Below, piece after piece: positions 32,502-41,054 of a DNA stretch of 64,000 bases. Every line of letters starts with the position of its first letter. Position 1 is the first letter of the stretch. The position numbers were made by a program, and so were the translations under genes. Under the pieces are notes generated by a model, which worked only from the letters and a program-made list of their open reading frames with translations, did not search any database and was not told where the DNA came from. Source of the stretch: Neisseria brasiliensis (GTDB lineage Bacteria; Pseudomonadota; Gammaproteobacteria; Burkholderiales; Neisseriaceae); contig NZ_CP046027.1 in the NCBI RefSeq assembly GCF_009671065.1, positions 1,984,001 through 2,048,000 of the forward strand, read 5' to 3'.

Positions 32502-33656
32502 ATGCAATCTTGGCAATTACCCGAGCATGTTGCTGATGTTTTGCCGACAAATGCCCGCCAATTGGAAAGCGCACGCGAGCAATTGTTGGCTTTATTCCGC
32601 GTGCACGGTTATGAATTGGTGCAGCCGCCGCTGATGGAATACAGCAATTCGCTGCTTACCCACATCGATGCGGGCTTGTCGCTGAAAACCATCCGCGTGG
32701 CCGACCAAATCAGCGGCCGCCAATTGGGTATCCGCGCGGACATTACCCCGCAAGTAGCACGTATCGATGCGCATTTGCTTTCTGCCAATAACGGCATTAA
32801 CCGTTTGTGTTACGCCGGTTCGGTATTGCATGCGCGTCCTGACGGTTTTCTGAAAACGCGTGAGCCTTTGCAGGTCGGGGCGGAGCTTTACGGCTTTACT
32901 GATATCGCTGCTGATATTGAAGTCGTTGACTTGATGCTCAAAAGCATGAAAATCGCCGATTTGGGTGAGTTGCTATTGTCTTTGGGGCATGTTGGCGTGT
33001 TTCGTGCTTTGGCGCAGGCAGCGCAACTAAATGAAGAGCAAGCTGCGCAATTATTGGCTTTAATGCAGGATAAAGATGCCCAAGCCGTAGCCAATGAAGT
33101 GAAAGCATGGAAACTAGACGGCATGTGGGCAAAAGCGTTTACTTTGTTGCCAAGCTTATATGGTGGCCGTGAAGTATTAACTGAAGCACGTGCTAAATTG
33201 CCGGATTTGTTTGCTGTTGGTCAGGCTTTAGATGAATTGCAAGCGATTTGCGATGCCTTCCCTGAGCAAAATGTGCACATCGACTTATCGGAATTGCGTG
33301 TTGATAATTACCACACCGGTTTGCTGTATGCTGCTTATGGCTCGAAAAGCCATGATGCTGTCGCGCGTGGTGGCCGTTATGATGGATTGGGCGAATATTT
33401 TGGGCGTTCGCGTCCGGCCACCGGATTCAGTTTCGACTTACGCAGCTTTATCGGTCGCTTGCCAAAAATCGATCGCCAATCGGTGGTGATGGTGGCGCAA
33501 AAAGATGTGCTCAATGCCAAACAGGCGATTGAAGATTTGCGTGAACAAGGTCAGTGTGTGATTGTTGATTACGGCATGGAACACAATGGCTCAAAAGATA
33601 TTGCAGGCCGTCTGAAAGAAATCGACGGTGAGTGGAAAATCATTGAAATTAATTAA
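32502..33656 (+). CDS. hisZ: ATP phosphoribosyltransferase regulatory subunit HisZ
   Basis: Needed, with short-form HisG, for the first step of histidine synthesis. It is a HisRS paralogue without tRNA charging: RVHGYELVQPPLMEY, GRQLGIRADITPQVARIDAH and CYAGSVLHARP are class II synthetase motifs 1-2, and RYDGLGEYFGRSRPATGFSFDL is the motif 3 region. The tRNA-binding C-terminal domain of true HisRS is lacking. Length is 384 residues. purA follows 23 bp later on the same strand, an arrangement common in beta-proteobacteria. Confidence 0.94.
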   Translation: MQSWQLPEHVADVLPTNARQLESAREQLLALFRVHGYELVQPPLMEYSNSLLTHIDAGLSLKTIRVADQISGRQLGIRADITPQVARIDAHLLSANNGINRLCYAGSVLHARPDGFLKTREPLQVGAELYGFTDIAADIEVVDLMLKSMKIADLGELLLSLGHVGVFRALAQAAQLNEEQAAQLLALMQDKDAQAVANEVKAWKLDGMWAKAFTLLPSLYGGREVLTEARAKLPDLFAVGQALDELQAICDAFPEQNVHIDLSELRVDNYHTGLLYAAYGSKSHDAVARGGRYDGLGEYFGRSRPATGFSFDLRSFIGRLPKIDRQSVVMVAQKDVLNAKQAIEDLREQGQCVIVDYGMEHNGSKDIAGRLKEIDGEWKIIEIN

Positions 33657-33679
33657 TTTTTAGATCAGGATTTTGATTT

Positions 33680-34978
33680 ATGGCTAAGAATGTTGTCGTA
33701 ATCGGCGCGCAATGGGGCGACGAAGGTAAAGGTAAGATTGTTGACTGGTTGGCAGAAGAAACCACTGGCGTGGTGCGTTTTCAAGGCGGCCACAATGCAG
33801 GCCACACTTTGGTGGTAGGCGGTAAAAAAACCATTTTGCGCCTGATTCCAAGCGGTATTTTGCATGAGCAACTGGATTGCTTCATCGGCTCGGGTGTGGT
33901 GGTTTCGCCGGAAGCATTGCTGGGTGAAATTGATGAATTGAACGCCGCCGGTGTGAAAAACGTAGAAGGCCGTCTGAAAATTGCGCCGACTGCTCCTTTG
34001 ATTCTGCCTTACCACATTGCCTTGGATCAGGCGCGTGAAGCGTCTCGCGGCAAAGGCAAAATCGGCACCACCGGCCGCGGTATTGGCCCTGCCTATGAAG
34101 ACAAAGTGGCTCGTCGCGCGATTCGTGTGGGCGATTTGCTGAATCTGGACAAAATTCCTGAAAAGTTAGAAGCGATTTTGGCTTACTATAATGTTCAGTT
34201 GCAACATTTGCATGGTGCTGAGCCGGTAAAAGCGGAAGACGTGATGGCGGTGATTGAAAAAGTGGCGCCGCGCATTGTACCGATGATTACCGATGTATCA
34301 CGCGTGTTGAACGATAAATCACAAGCCGGTGAAAAATTGCTATTTGAAGGTGCGCAAGGTACCTTGCTTGACATCGACTACGGTACTTATCCGTTTGTGA
34401 CCTCGTCTAACTGCTTGGCCGGTGCGGCCTCTGCCGGTGCCGGTGTGGGTCCGCAAATGTTGGATTATGTGTTGGGCATCGTGAAAGCGTACACCACACG
34501 CGTGGGCTCGGGTCCGTTCCCAACGGAATTGTTCTGCGAAGTGGGTGCGGGTTTGGCCGAACGTGGTCATGAGTTTGGCTCGGTTACCGGCCGTGCACGC
34601 CGTTGCGGTTGGTTCGACGCCGCCGCTTTGAAACGCTCGATTCAGGTAAACGGTATTTCCGGTATGTGTATCACCAAATTGGACGTGATGGACGGTATCG
34701 AAGAAATCAAGATTTGCATCGGCTACGAATTGCCGGATGGAAGCAAAACCGACATCCTGCCTTGCGGCTCCGATACTGTGGAATTGTGCAAACCGATTTT
34801 TGAAACCATGCCAGGCTGGACGGAATCCACTTTTGGCGTGAAAGAATACGATGCCTTGCCGGAGAATGCCAAAGCCTATCTGAAGCGCATTGAAGAAATC
34901 TGCGGCGCGCCGGTGGCGATTGTTTCGACTGGCCCTGATCGTGAAGAGACCATTGTGCTGCATCATCCGTTTGCATAA
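33680..34978 (+). CDS. purA: Adenylosuccinate synthetase
   Basis: Joins IMP and aspartate with GTP in AMP synthesis. The N-terminal GAQWGDEGKGKIVDWLAE is the GTP P-loop variant with catalytic Asp; FQGGHNAGHTLVV has the catalytic His; GTTGRGIGPAYEDK binds IMP; the GSGPFPTEL and GRARRCGWFD blocks are conserved. Length is 432 residues. Likely co-transcribed with hisZ. Confidence 0.98.
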   Translation: MAKNVVVIGAQWGDEGKGKIVDWLAEETTGVVRFQGGHNAGHTLVVGGKKTILRLIPSGILHEQLDCFIGSGVVVSPEALLGEIDELNAAGVKNVEGRLKIAPTAPLILPYHIALDQAREASRGKGKIGTTGRGIGPAYEDKVARRAIRVGDLLNLDKIPEKLEAILAYYNVQLQHLHGAEPVKAEDVMAVIEKVAPRIVPMITDVSRVLNDKSQAGEKLLFEGAQGTLLDIDYGTYPFVTSSNCLAGAASAGAGVGPQMLDYVLGIVKAYTTRVGSGPFPTELFCEVGAGLAERGHEFGSVTGRARRCGWFDAAALKRSIQVNGISGMCITKLDVMDGIEEIKICIGYELPDGSKTDILPCGSDTVELCKPIFETMPGWTESTFGVKEYDALPENAKAYLKRIEEICGAPVAIVSTGPDREETIVLHHPFA

Positions 34979-34991
34979 CGAGGCCGTCTGA

Positions 34992-35040
34992 AATTCAGCC
35001 CTTAAAATCGACAAGATTTTAAGGGCTGAATTATTTTATT
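34992..35040 (+). terminator. Strong rho-independent terminator after purA
   Basis: An 18-bp perfect stem (34992-35009 with 35015-35032), 5-base loop GACAA, then ATTTTATT. A single DUS (34981-34992) runs into the left arm. Confidence 0.85.
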
Positions 35041-35104
35041 CTACGCCGATTTTTAGAAAATTTCAGGGTAATCTAAATGTAGTTTTAAGTAGCTATAATC
35101 GGAC

Positions 35105-35143
35105 TTGATATAAATCAACTCGGGCTAGATAAGTAGTTTTATT
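35105..35143 (+). promoter_or_regulatory. FNR-dependent promoter of pflB
   Basis: TTGATATAAATCAA at 35105-35118 matches the FNR consensus TTGAT-N4-ATCAA at every defined base. TTTATT at 35138-35143 can be the -10, giving a start near 35150-35153, so the FNR site would be centred at about -41.5, the class II activator position. This predicts anaerobic induction of pflB. Confidence 0.8.
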
Positions 35144-35243
35144 TCATGTTTATTCCTATCTCTTTAGGGCAAAAAGTGCTATTCTTAATATATAAATTAT
35201 CTAGTTCACTTTGCTTTTACTTTATTTAAAATAGGAGTTTGAT

Positions 35244-37529
35244 ATGTCTGCTGATGTACAAGAACGCCCATTAGGTTGGGAAGGCTTTGTAGGCGGCGAC
35301 TGGGAAACCAGCGTAGATGTTCGTGACTTTATTCAGAAAAACTACACACCTTACGAAGGCGATGCCAGCTTCTTAGCGCCGGCTACTGAAGCCACAACTA
35401 AATTGTGGGCAGAAGTGATGGAAGGCATCAAAGTTGAAAACCGTACCCACGAGCCTTATAAAATTGATGCGCAAGTGGTTTCCGGTATTACCAGCCATGC
35501 GCCGGGTTATATCGACAAAGATTTGGAAACCATCGTTGGCCTGCAAACCGATGAGCCTTTGAAACGCGCCATCATGCCGTTTGGCGGTCTGAAAATGGTG
35601 AAAGATGCGTGTAAGGTCTATAACGTTGATTTGAATCCTGAAGTCGAAGAAGTCTTCACCAAATACCGTAAAACACACAACCAAGGTGTGTTTGACGTAT
35701 ATACCCCTGATATCCGCCGTTGCCGCAAATCAGGCGTGATTACCGGTTTGCCTGATGCCTATGGTCGCGGTCGTATCATTGGCGACTACCGCCGTGTGGC
35801 TTTGTACGGTATTGATTTCTTGATGAAAGACAAACTGAATCAATACAACTCATTGCAAGCAGATTTGGAAAACGGCGTGAATTTGGAGGAAGTAATCCGC
35901 CGCCGCGAAGAAATCAACGACCAATACAATGCCTTGGCGCAAATGAAAGAAATGGCAGCGTCTTATGGCTACGATATTTCTAAACCGGCGACCAATGCGC
36001 AAGAAGCGATTCAGTGGACTTACTTCGCTTACTTGGCTGCCGTGAAATCGCAAAACGGTGCCGCCATGTCGTTTGGTCGTGTATCCTCATTCTTGGATAT
36101 CTACATCGAGCGCGATTTGCAAAAAGGCTTGATTACCGAGAGCCAAGCGCAAGAATTCATTGACCATTTGGTGATGAAACTGCGTATGGTACGCTTCCTG
36201 CGTACCCCTGAATACGATCAATTGTTCTCAGGCGACCCGATTTGGGCAACCGAATCGATTGGCGGTATGGGCTTAGACGGCCGCACCTTAGTGACCCGAA
36301 GCAACTTCCGCGTATTGCATACCCTTTACAATATGGGTCCTTCACCAGAGCCAAACATCACTATTTTGTGGTCTGAGCAATTGCCGCAAGGCTTTAAGGA
36401 ATTCTGCGCCAAAGTTTCGATTGACACTTCATCAGTTCAATACGAAAACGATGATTTGATGCGCCCTGATTTCAACAGCGATGACTACGCGATTGCCTGC
36501 TGTGTGAGCCCGATGATTATCGGTAAACAAATGCAGTTCTTCGGTGCGCGTGCTAACTTGGCCAAAACCTTGTTGTACGCAATCAACGGCGGTGTGGACG
36601 AAAAATCGAAAGAGCAGGTAGGTCCTAAATCTGACCCGATTCTGGATGAAGTATTGGATTTTGACACCGTATTTGCCCGCATGGATCAATTCATGGATTG
36701 GTTGGCAACTCAATATGTCACCGCCTTAAACATCATCCACTACATGCACGACAAATACTCATACGAAGCCGCGCTGATGGCCTTGCATGACCGCGACATC
36801 ATCCGCACCATGGCTTGCGGCATTGCCGGTTTGTCTGTGGCAGCCGACTCGCTGTCTGCCATCAAATATGCTAAAGTGAAACCGATTCGCGATGAAAACG
36901 GCGTTGCGGTTGACTTTGAAATCGAAGGCGAATATCCGCAATTCGGTAACAATGACGACCGTGTTGACGAAATCGCTTGTGATTTGGTAGAGCGCTTCAT
37001 GCGTAAAGTGGCTACCCACAAAACCTATCGCGATGCGATTCCGACTCAATCCGTGTTGACCATTACTTCCAACGTGGTTTATGGTAAGAAAACCGGTAAC
37101 ACCCCAGACGGCCGTCGCGCTGGTGCGCCTTTCGGCCCGGGCGCCAACCCTATGCACGGCCGCGATGTGAACGGTGCGGTTGCTTCGTTGACTTCAGTAG
37201 CGAAACTGCCGTTTGAATTTGCCAAAGACGGTATTTCTTATACCTTCTCGATTGTGCCGGGCGCCTTAGGTAAAGACGAACGCTCACGCGAACGCAATTT
37301 GGCCGGTTTGATGGATGGTTATTTCCACCACGAAGCCGGTGAATTGGAAGGAGGCCAACACTTGAACGTCAACGTGTTGAACCGTGAAACCTTGCAAGAT
37401 GCGATGGAAAATCCGGATAAATATCCGCAATTGACCATCCGCGTATCCGGCTATGCCGTGCGTTTCAACTCATTAACCCGCGAGCAACAACAAGACGTGA
37501 TTACCCGTACCTTCACGGAAACCATGTAA
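35244..37529 (+). CDS. pflB: Formate C-acetyltransferase (pyruvate formate-lyase)
   Basis: Glycyl-radical enzyme that splits pyruvate plus CoA into acetyl-CoA and formate without oxygen. The active-site cysteine pair is Cys419-Cys420 (IACCVSPM), and the radical glycine is Gly736 in RVSGYAVRF, next to the C-terminus, as in E. coli (418/419 and 734). Length is 761 residues. AGGAGTTT ribosome site before ATG. The activase gene pflA lies downstream but is separated by an IS200/IS605 element. Expression should be anaerobic (FNR box). Confidence 0.98.
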   Translation: MSADVQERPLGWEGFVGGDWETSVDVRDFIQKNYTPYEGDASFLAPATEATTKLWAEVMEGIKVENRTHEPYKIDAQVVSGITSHAPGYIDKDLETIVGLQTDEPLKRAIMPFGGLKMVKDACKVYNVDLNPEVEEVFTKYRKTHNQGVFDVYTPDIRRCRKSGVITGLPDAYGRGRIIGDYRRVALYGIDFLMKDKLNQYNSLQADLENGVNLEEVIRRREEINDQYNALAQMKEMAASYGYDISKPATNAQEAIQWTYFAYLAAVKSQNGAAMSFGRVSSFLDIYIERDLQKGLITESQAQEFIDHLVMKLRMVRFLRTPEYDQLFSGDPIWATESIGGMGLDGRTLVTRSNFRVLHTLYNMGPSPEPNITILWSEQLPQGFKEFCAKVSIDTSSVQYENDDLMRPDFNSDDYAIACCVSPMIIGKQMQFFGARANLAKTLLYAINGGVDEKSKEQVGPKSDPILDEVLDFDTVFARMDQFMDWLATQYVTALNIIHYMHDKYSYEAALMALHDRDIIRTMACGIAGLSVAADSLSAIKYAKVKPIRDENGVAVDFEIEGEYPQFGNNDDRVDEIACDLVERFMRKVATHKTYRDAIPTQSVLTITSNVVYGKKTGNTPDGRRAGAPFGPGANPMHGRDVNGAVASLTSVAKLPFEFAKDGISYTFSIVPGALGKDERSRERNLAGLMDGYFHHEAGELEGGQHLNVNVLNRETLQDAMENPDKYPQLTIRVSGYAVRFNSLTREQQQDVITRTFTETM

Positions 37530-37546
37530 TCTGAGTGTGGGTTGTG

Positions 37547-37584
37547 AACACAATGCCGGGTGATGAGTCCGGCATTGTGTTTAT
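37547..37584 (+). terminator. pflB terminator, T-tract used as IS target
   Basis: AACACAATGCCGG (37547-37559) and CCGGCATTGTGTT (37569-37581) form a 13-bp perfect stem with a 9-base loop. The T-tract reads TTTAT (37580-37584), after which the IS begins, so the native tract is cut short. Confidence 0.8.
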
Positions 37585-37668
37585 CAGGCTGCGCCGTAAA
37601 ACTTCGCCGTTCACGGCGGAGATATAAGGCGCGGACTGCGTAGCAGTCCTAAAACCGTTGATATTCAG

Positions 37669-38085
37669 TTAATCAGGCGTTTTCTGCTGTTCAATATACT
37701 GCCGAATAATCGTAATCGGCGCACCACCACAGCTACCTGCAAAATAAGACGGCGACCACAACGCACCGCCCCATAATTTTTGTTTGATGCTTGGATAATT
37801 TTTCTGTCTAATCATGCGGCTAGATACACCTTTCAAGCTGTTCACCAGTTTTGAAATAGACACTTTGGGCGGATAGTTCACAAGTAAATGAACATGGTCA
37901 TCTTCGCCGTCAAATTCCACCAGTTGCGCTTCAAAATCGGTGCAGACGCTCTCAAAAATACCGCGCATATCGTCCAAAATTTCTTTTGTGAACACTTTTC
38001 GGCGATATTTTGCGACAAATACCAAATGTACATGAAGATTAAAAACAACGTGCCGACCACGTCTTAAATCAGTTTCTTTTTCCAT
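37669..38085 (-). CDS. tnpA: IS200-type Y1 HUH transposase TnpA
   Basis: 138-residue single-strand transposase that nicks and joins element ends. The metal-binding HUH triad is H64-V-H66 in EDDHVHLLV and the nucleophile is Tyr130 in TIIRQYIEQQ. The N-terminus MEKETDLRRGRHVVFNLHVHLVFVAKYRRKVF is typical. All expected residues are intact, so it is probably active. The same protein is encoded at 61333-61749. Confidence 0.95.
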   Translation of the reverse strand: MEKETDLRRGRHVVFNLHVHLVFVAKYRRKVFTKEILDDMRGIFESVCTDFEAQLVEFDGEDDHVHLLVNYPPKVSISKLVNSLKGVSSRMIRQKNYPSIKQKLWGGALWSPSYFAGSCGGAPITIIRQYIEQQKTPD

Positions 38086-38129
38086 AGACCAAGTGTAAAA
38101 TTGCTAAAAATTCCATTATCCATGAAATC

Positions 38130-39272
38130 ATGTTAATACTCAAAACATTCAAATTTGAACTGATGCCAAACGGCGAGCAAATCCGCAAAATGAAACAATT
38201 TTGCGGTTGTTCGCGTTTCGTATTCAATCGTGCTTTGGCGTATCAAAACGAACAATATCAACAAGATAATTCGTTCAAATTTAGCTACACCAAAATCGCA
38301 AATTTGCTGCCTGAATGGAAACGAGAATTAGACTGGCTAAAAGACTGCCACAGCCAAGTTTTGCAGCAAAGTTTGAAAGACTTGGAAAGCGCATTCAAAA
38401 ACTTCTTTGCCAAACGCGCAGATTTCCCCAAATTCAAACGCAAAGGCGAAAAAGACAGTTTCCGCTTTCCGCAAGGCTGTAAATTGGAGCAGCAAAATAA
38501 TCGTATCTATTTGCCCAAAATCGGTTGGGTGCGCTATCGCAACAGCCGACACGTTTCAGGCAGCCTGAAAAACGTAACCGTATCGCAAAAATGCGGTAAA
38601 TGGTTTGTATCTATGCAAACCGAAACCGAGCAGGAAATCGCGCAGCCAAACGGTGGCGAAACTGGGATTGATATGGGTGTTGCCAAATTTGCAACATTGT
38701 CCAATGGTCAGTTTTTTGAGCCAATCAACGCATTCAAAACGTTGAAAGGCAAACTAGCAAAACTGCAAAAACAGTTCAAACACAAAACCAAATTCAGCAA
38801 AAACTGGCAGAAACTGAAAGCAAAAATCAGCCGTTTGCACCACAAAATCAGCAATATCCGTAAAAACTACCTGCACCAAATCAGCAGCGCAATCAGCCAA
38901 AACCACGCGATTGTGTATGTGGAAGATTTGCAGGTGGCGAATATGTCCAAATCCGCTAAAGGCAACGCCGTGCAGCATGGAAAAAACGTTGCTGCCAAAT
39001 CAAGCTTAAACCGTGCGATTTTAGACCAGTCTTGGTTTGAGTTTCGCCGTCAGTTGGACTATAAGCTGTTGTGGCGCGGTGGGCATTTGGTGGCTGTTCC
39101 GCCACAAAATACCAGTCGTTGTTGCCCAGCTTGCGGACATACTGCCAAAGATAACCGTCAAACACAGGCAAACTTTGAATGTGTGCAATGTGGCTATCAA
39201 AACAATGCGGATATTGTGGGTGCAATCAATGTGTTAAAGCGCGGTCAAGAGATTTTGGCAGCGCAAAAGTAA
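38130..39272 (+). CDS. tnpB: TnpB RNA-guided nuclease of IS200/IS605 element
   Basis: 380 residues; ancestor-type relative of Cas12. RuvC-like acidic residues are complete: Asp181 (TGIDMGVAKF), Glu265 (VYVEDLQVAN) and Asp361 (NNADIVGAIN). The zinc finger has Cys332, Cys335, Cys351 and Cys354 (CCPACGHT ... CVQCGYQ). The N-terminal helix-turn-helix part begins MLILKTFKFELMPNGEQ. TnpB proteins of this kind use an RNA from the element's right end to cut the empty target site and so keep the element in place. Start ATG 38130 is 44 bp from the tnpA start on the other strand. Confidence 0.95.
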   Translation: MLILKTFKFELMPNGEQIRKMKQFCGCSRFVFNRALAYQNEQYQQDNSFKFSYTKIANLLPEWKRELDWLKDCHSQVLQQSLKDLESAFKNFFAKRADFPKFKRKGEKDSFRFPQGCKLEQQNNRIYLPKIGWVRYRNSRHVSGSLKNVTVSQKCGKWFVSMQTETEQEIAQPNGGETGIDMGVAKFATLSNGQFFEPINAFKTLKGKLAKLQKQFKHKTKFSKNWQKLKAKISRLHHKISNIRKNYLHQISSAISQNHAIVYVEDLQVANMSKSAKGNAVQHGKNVAAKSSLNRAILDQSWFEFRRQLDYKLLWRGGHLVAVPPQNTSRCCPACGHTAKDNRQTQANFECVQCGYQNNADIVGAINVLKRGQEILAAQK

Positions 39273-39432
39273 AATGAAGTTTCAGGGCAGGACGTGCCCG
39301 TAGCGTCTGTGAAGTGAACCGTGCAGTAAGGCGGTCAGCAGCAGAAACCCACCGAAGCGATTTGTGAATGGCTCAATGCCGTTCACAAATCGCCGTAGGA
39401 ATTCCCTCCCTTCAGGGAGGGAAGGACGTCAA
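39273..39432 (+). ncRNA. Predicted omega (reRNA) scaffold of TnpB, copy 1
   Basis: Non-coding segment from the tnpB stop to the right end. It holds an 11-bp hairpin CGATTTGTGAA/TTCACAAATCG (39358-39392) and the terminal 9-bp hairpin (39402-39423). In characterised IS605 elements the guide RNA scaffold ends at the right end and the next ~16-20 bases of flanking DNA act as guide; here that is 39433-39452. The 5' boundary may lie inside tnpB. Confidence 0.5.
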
Positions 39433-39487
39433 TCGTTGAAGCGTATGTTTTCAGATGGCCAACGTCTTCATGTATTCGGACAAGATT

Positions 39488-40327
39488 ATGCAAACATTCA
39501 CCATTACCCCCGAACAGCAAGCCAAAGACATCAAACCGCGTATCCGCGCCAAAGCCGATAGCGCTGCAGGGCATCGCCATTATCAGGGCAAAGGCATTGT
39601 GCATTCTATCGAATCGTGCGGCACGGTCGACGGCCCCGGCTTGCGTTATGTTTTGTTCCTGCAAGGCTGCCTGATGCGCTGCCTGTATTGCCATAACCGC
39701 GATACATGGGGTTTGCATACTGACAAAGCCCAAGAATTAACGGTTGAGCAAGTAATGAAGCAAGTGATGTCTTACCGCCATTACCTGCGTGCAACCGGCG
39801 GCGGGGTAACGGCCACCGGCGGCGAGCCGCTGCTGCAATATGAATTCGTGCGCGATTGGTTTACCGCCTGCCGCGAACAGGAAATCCATACTTGCTTGGA
39901 TACCAACGGCTATGCTTTGCACTACGATTCGATTTTGGACGGTTTGCTGGATCACACCAATTTGGTGATGCTGGATTTGAAACAGATTGATCCCGACATT
40001 CATAAAGTATTGGTCGGCATTCCCAATACCAAAACCTTAAACTTCGCCCACTATCTGGCCGAACGCAAACAGCCTACACGCGTGCGTTATGTGATTGTGC
40101 CGGGCTACACCGATGACGAACGCTCAGCTAATCTGTTGGGTGAGTTCATCGGTGGTATGGATAACATCGAAACCGTTGAGCTGTTGCCGTATCACGAATT
40201 GGGTGCGCACAAATGGGCGTTGTGCGGCGATGAATACAAATTAACCGGCGTGCATCCGCCACCGAAAGAGACCGTATTGAAAATTAAGGAAATATTGGAA
40301 GGCTACGGTAAAAATATTATTTACTGA
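39488..40327 (+). CDS. pflA: Pyruvate formate-lyase activating enzyme
   Basis: Radical-SAM enzyme that places the glycyl radical on PflB. The [4Fe-4S] motif is GCLMRCLYCHNRDTWG (CxxxCxxC); ATGGGVTATGGEPLLQ binds SAM; HTCLDTNGYA and MLDLKQIDPDIH are PflA blocks. About 279 residues from ATG 39488 (MQTFTITPEQQ). An upstream in-frame ATG at 39455 is part of a degenerate DUS (TCAGATGGCC), so it is less likely. The IS right end is 55 bp upstream; pflB is on the other side of the element, so co-transcription through its terminator and the IS is doubtful. Confidence 0.95.
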   Translation: MQTFTITPEQQAKDIKPRIRAKADSAAGHRHYQGKGIVHSIESCGTVDGPGLRYVLFLQGCLMRCLYCHNRDTWGLHTDKAQELTVEQVMKQVMSYRHYLRATGGGVTATGGEPLLQYEFVRDWFTACREQEIHTCLDTNGYALHYDSILDGLLDHTNLVMLDLKQIDPDIHKVLVGIPNTKTLNFAHYLAERKQPTRVRYVIVPGYTDDERSANLLGEFIGGMDNIETVELLPYHELGAHKWALCGDEYKLTGVHPPPKETVLKIKEILEGYGKNIIY

Positions 40328-40347
40328 TTGCTTGTTTCTTGGTTAAT

Positions 40348-40387
40348 AAAAGGCCGTCTGAAATACTAAATATTTCAGACGGCCTTT
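40348..40387. terminator. Bidirectional inverted DUS terminator between pflA and narP
   Basis: AAAGGCCGTCTGAAATA and its complement (40348-40365, 40371-40387) form a ~17-bp stem with loop CTAAA and flanking A/T runs. Confidence 0.8.
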
Positions 40388-40397
40388 ACTATTAACG

Positions 40398-41054
40398 TTA
40401 AATCCCTTCAGGCTGCGGCACTTTATGTTGCACCGCATAAACCGCAGCCTGTACGCGGCTGCTTAAATTGAGTTTACGCAAAATATTTTGCACATGAACC
40501 TTAATCGTCGATTCAGCCAAATCCAAATGGCGGGCGATAACCTTGTTGCTGTGGCCGGCGGCAAGATAGCCCAAGATTTCTAACTCGCGTGGGGTGAGGG
40601 CGGACAAAGCCACGTCGGTACGCGGTGCGGCTGGGGAAATCAGGGATTGCACCAAGCGCGAGGTCATTTCCGGTGAGAATACATTGTCGCCGTCAACTGC
40701 TTTGCGGATGCTGTCGAGCAGGAAATCGGCGTTGATGTTTTTCAACAAGAAACCGCGCGCGCCGATGCGCATACATTCGGTCAAATCATCGCTGTCTTCG
40801 GAAACGGTAAGCATAATCACGGTCTGGTTGGGATTGGCACTCAAAATCTGCGCCAAGGCTTCGCGGCCGTTCATGACCGGCATATCCAAGTCGAGCAACA
40901 CAATATCGGGCTTTTGCTGCTCAACCAATTTCACACCCGACAGGCCGTCTGAAGCTTCGCCGATGACTTCAAAATCGTTTTGGCGGGAAAGCAGCGCTTT
41001 GATGCCACTGCGAAACAAGGTGTGGTCGTCAATCAAGATAATTTGAATACTCAT
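40398..41054 (-). CDS. narP: Response regulator NarP (NarL/FixJ family)
   Basis: DNA-binding partner of NarQ that adjusts denitrification and anaerobic genes to nitrogen oxides. Receiver domain (1-120) with acidic pocket IDD and phospho-acceptor Asp55 (VLLDLDMP); conserved Thr in IMLTVSE and Lys in GFLLKNI. The LuxR-type helix-turn-helix is LTPRELEILGYLAAGHSNKVIARHLDLAESTIKVHVQNIL. Length is 218 residues. Its ATG overlaps the narQ stop (41051-41054). The name rests on the NarQ partner. Confidence 0.88.
   Translation of the reverse strand: MSIQIILIDDHTLFRSGIKALLSRQNDFEVIGEASDGLSGVKLVEQQKPDIVLLDLDMPVMNGREALAQILSANPNQTVIMLTVSEDSDDLTECMRIGARGFLLKNINADFLLDSIRKAVDGDNVFSPEMTSRLVQSLISPAAPRTDVALSALTPRELEILGYLAAGHSNKVIARHLDLAESTIKVHVQNILRKLNLSSRVQAAVYAVQHKVPQPEGI

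Larger units (their letters stand above)
37585..39432. mobile_element. IS200/IS605-family element, copy 1 (1848 bp)
   Basis: Divergent tnpA (minus) and tnpB (plus) between hairpin ends. Boundaries come from comparison with the second copy (61249-63096): identity starts at TTTAT and ends at ...GACGTCAA in both, while flanks differ. Left-end hairpins are CGCCGT/ACGGCG (37605-37618) and GGACTGC/GCAGTCC (37633-37649). The right-end hairpin is TTCCCTCCC/GGGAGGGAA (39402-39423). There is no target duplication, as expected for single-strand HUH transposition. TTTAT at the left is the probable target and TnpB TAM. Confidence 0.92.

Noticed and set aside
34979..35104. Possible purine riboswitch between purA and pflB
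   Set aside because: The structure is a simple 18-bp terminator following purA; no conserved riboswitch core is seen before pflB.
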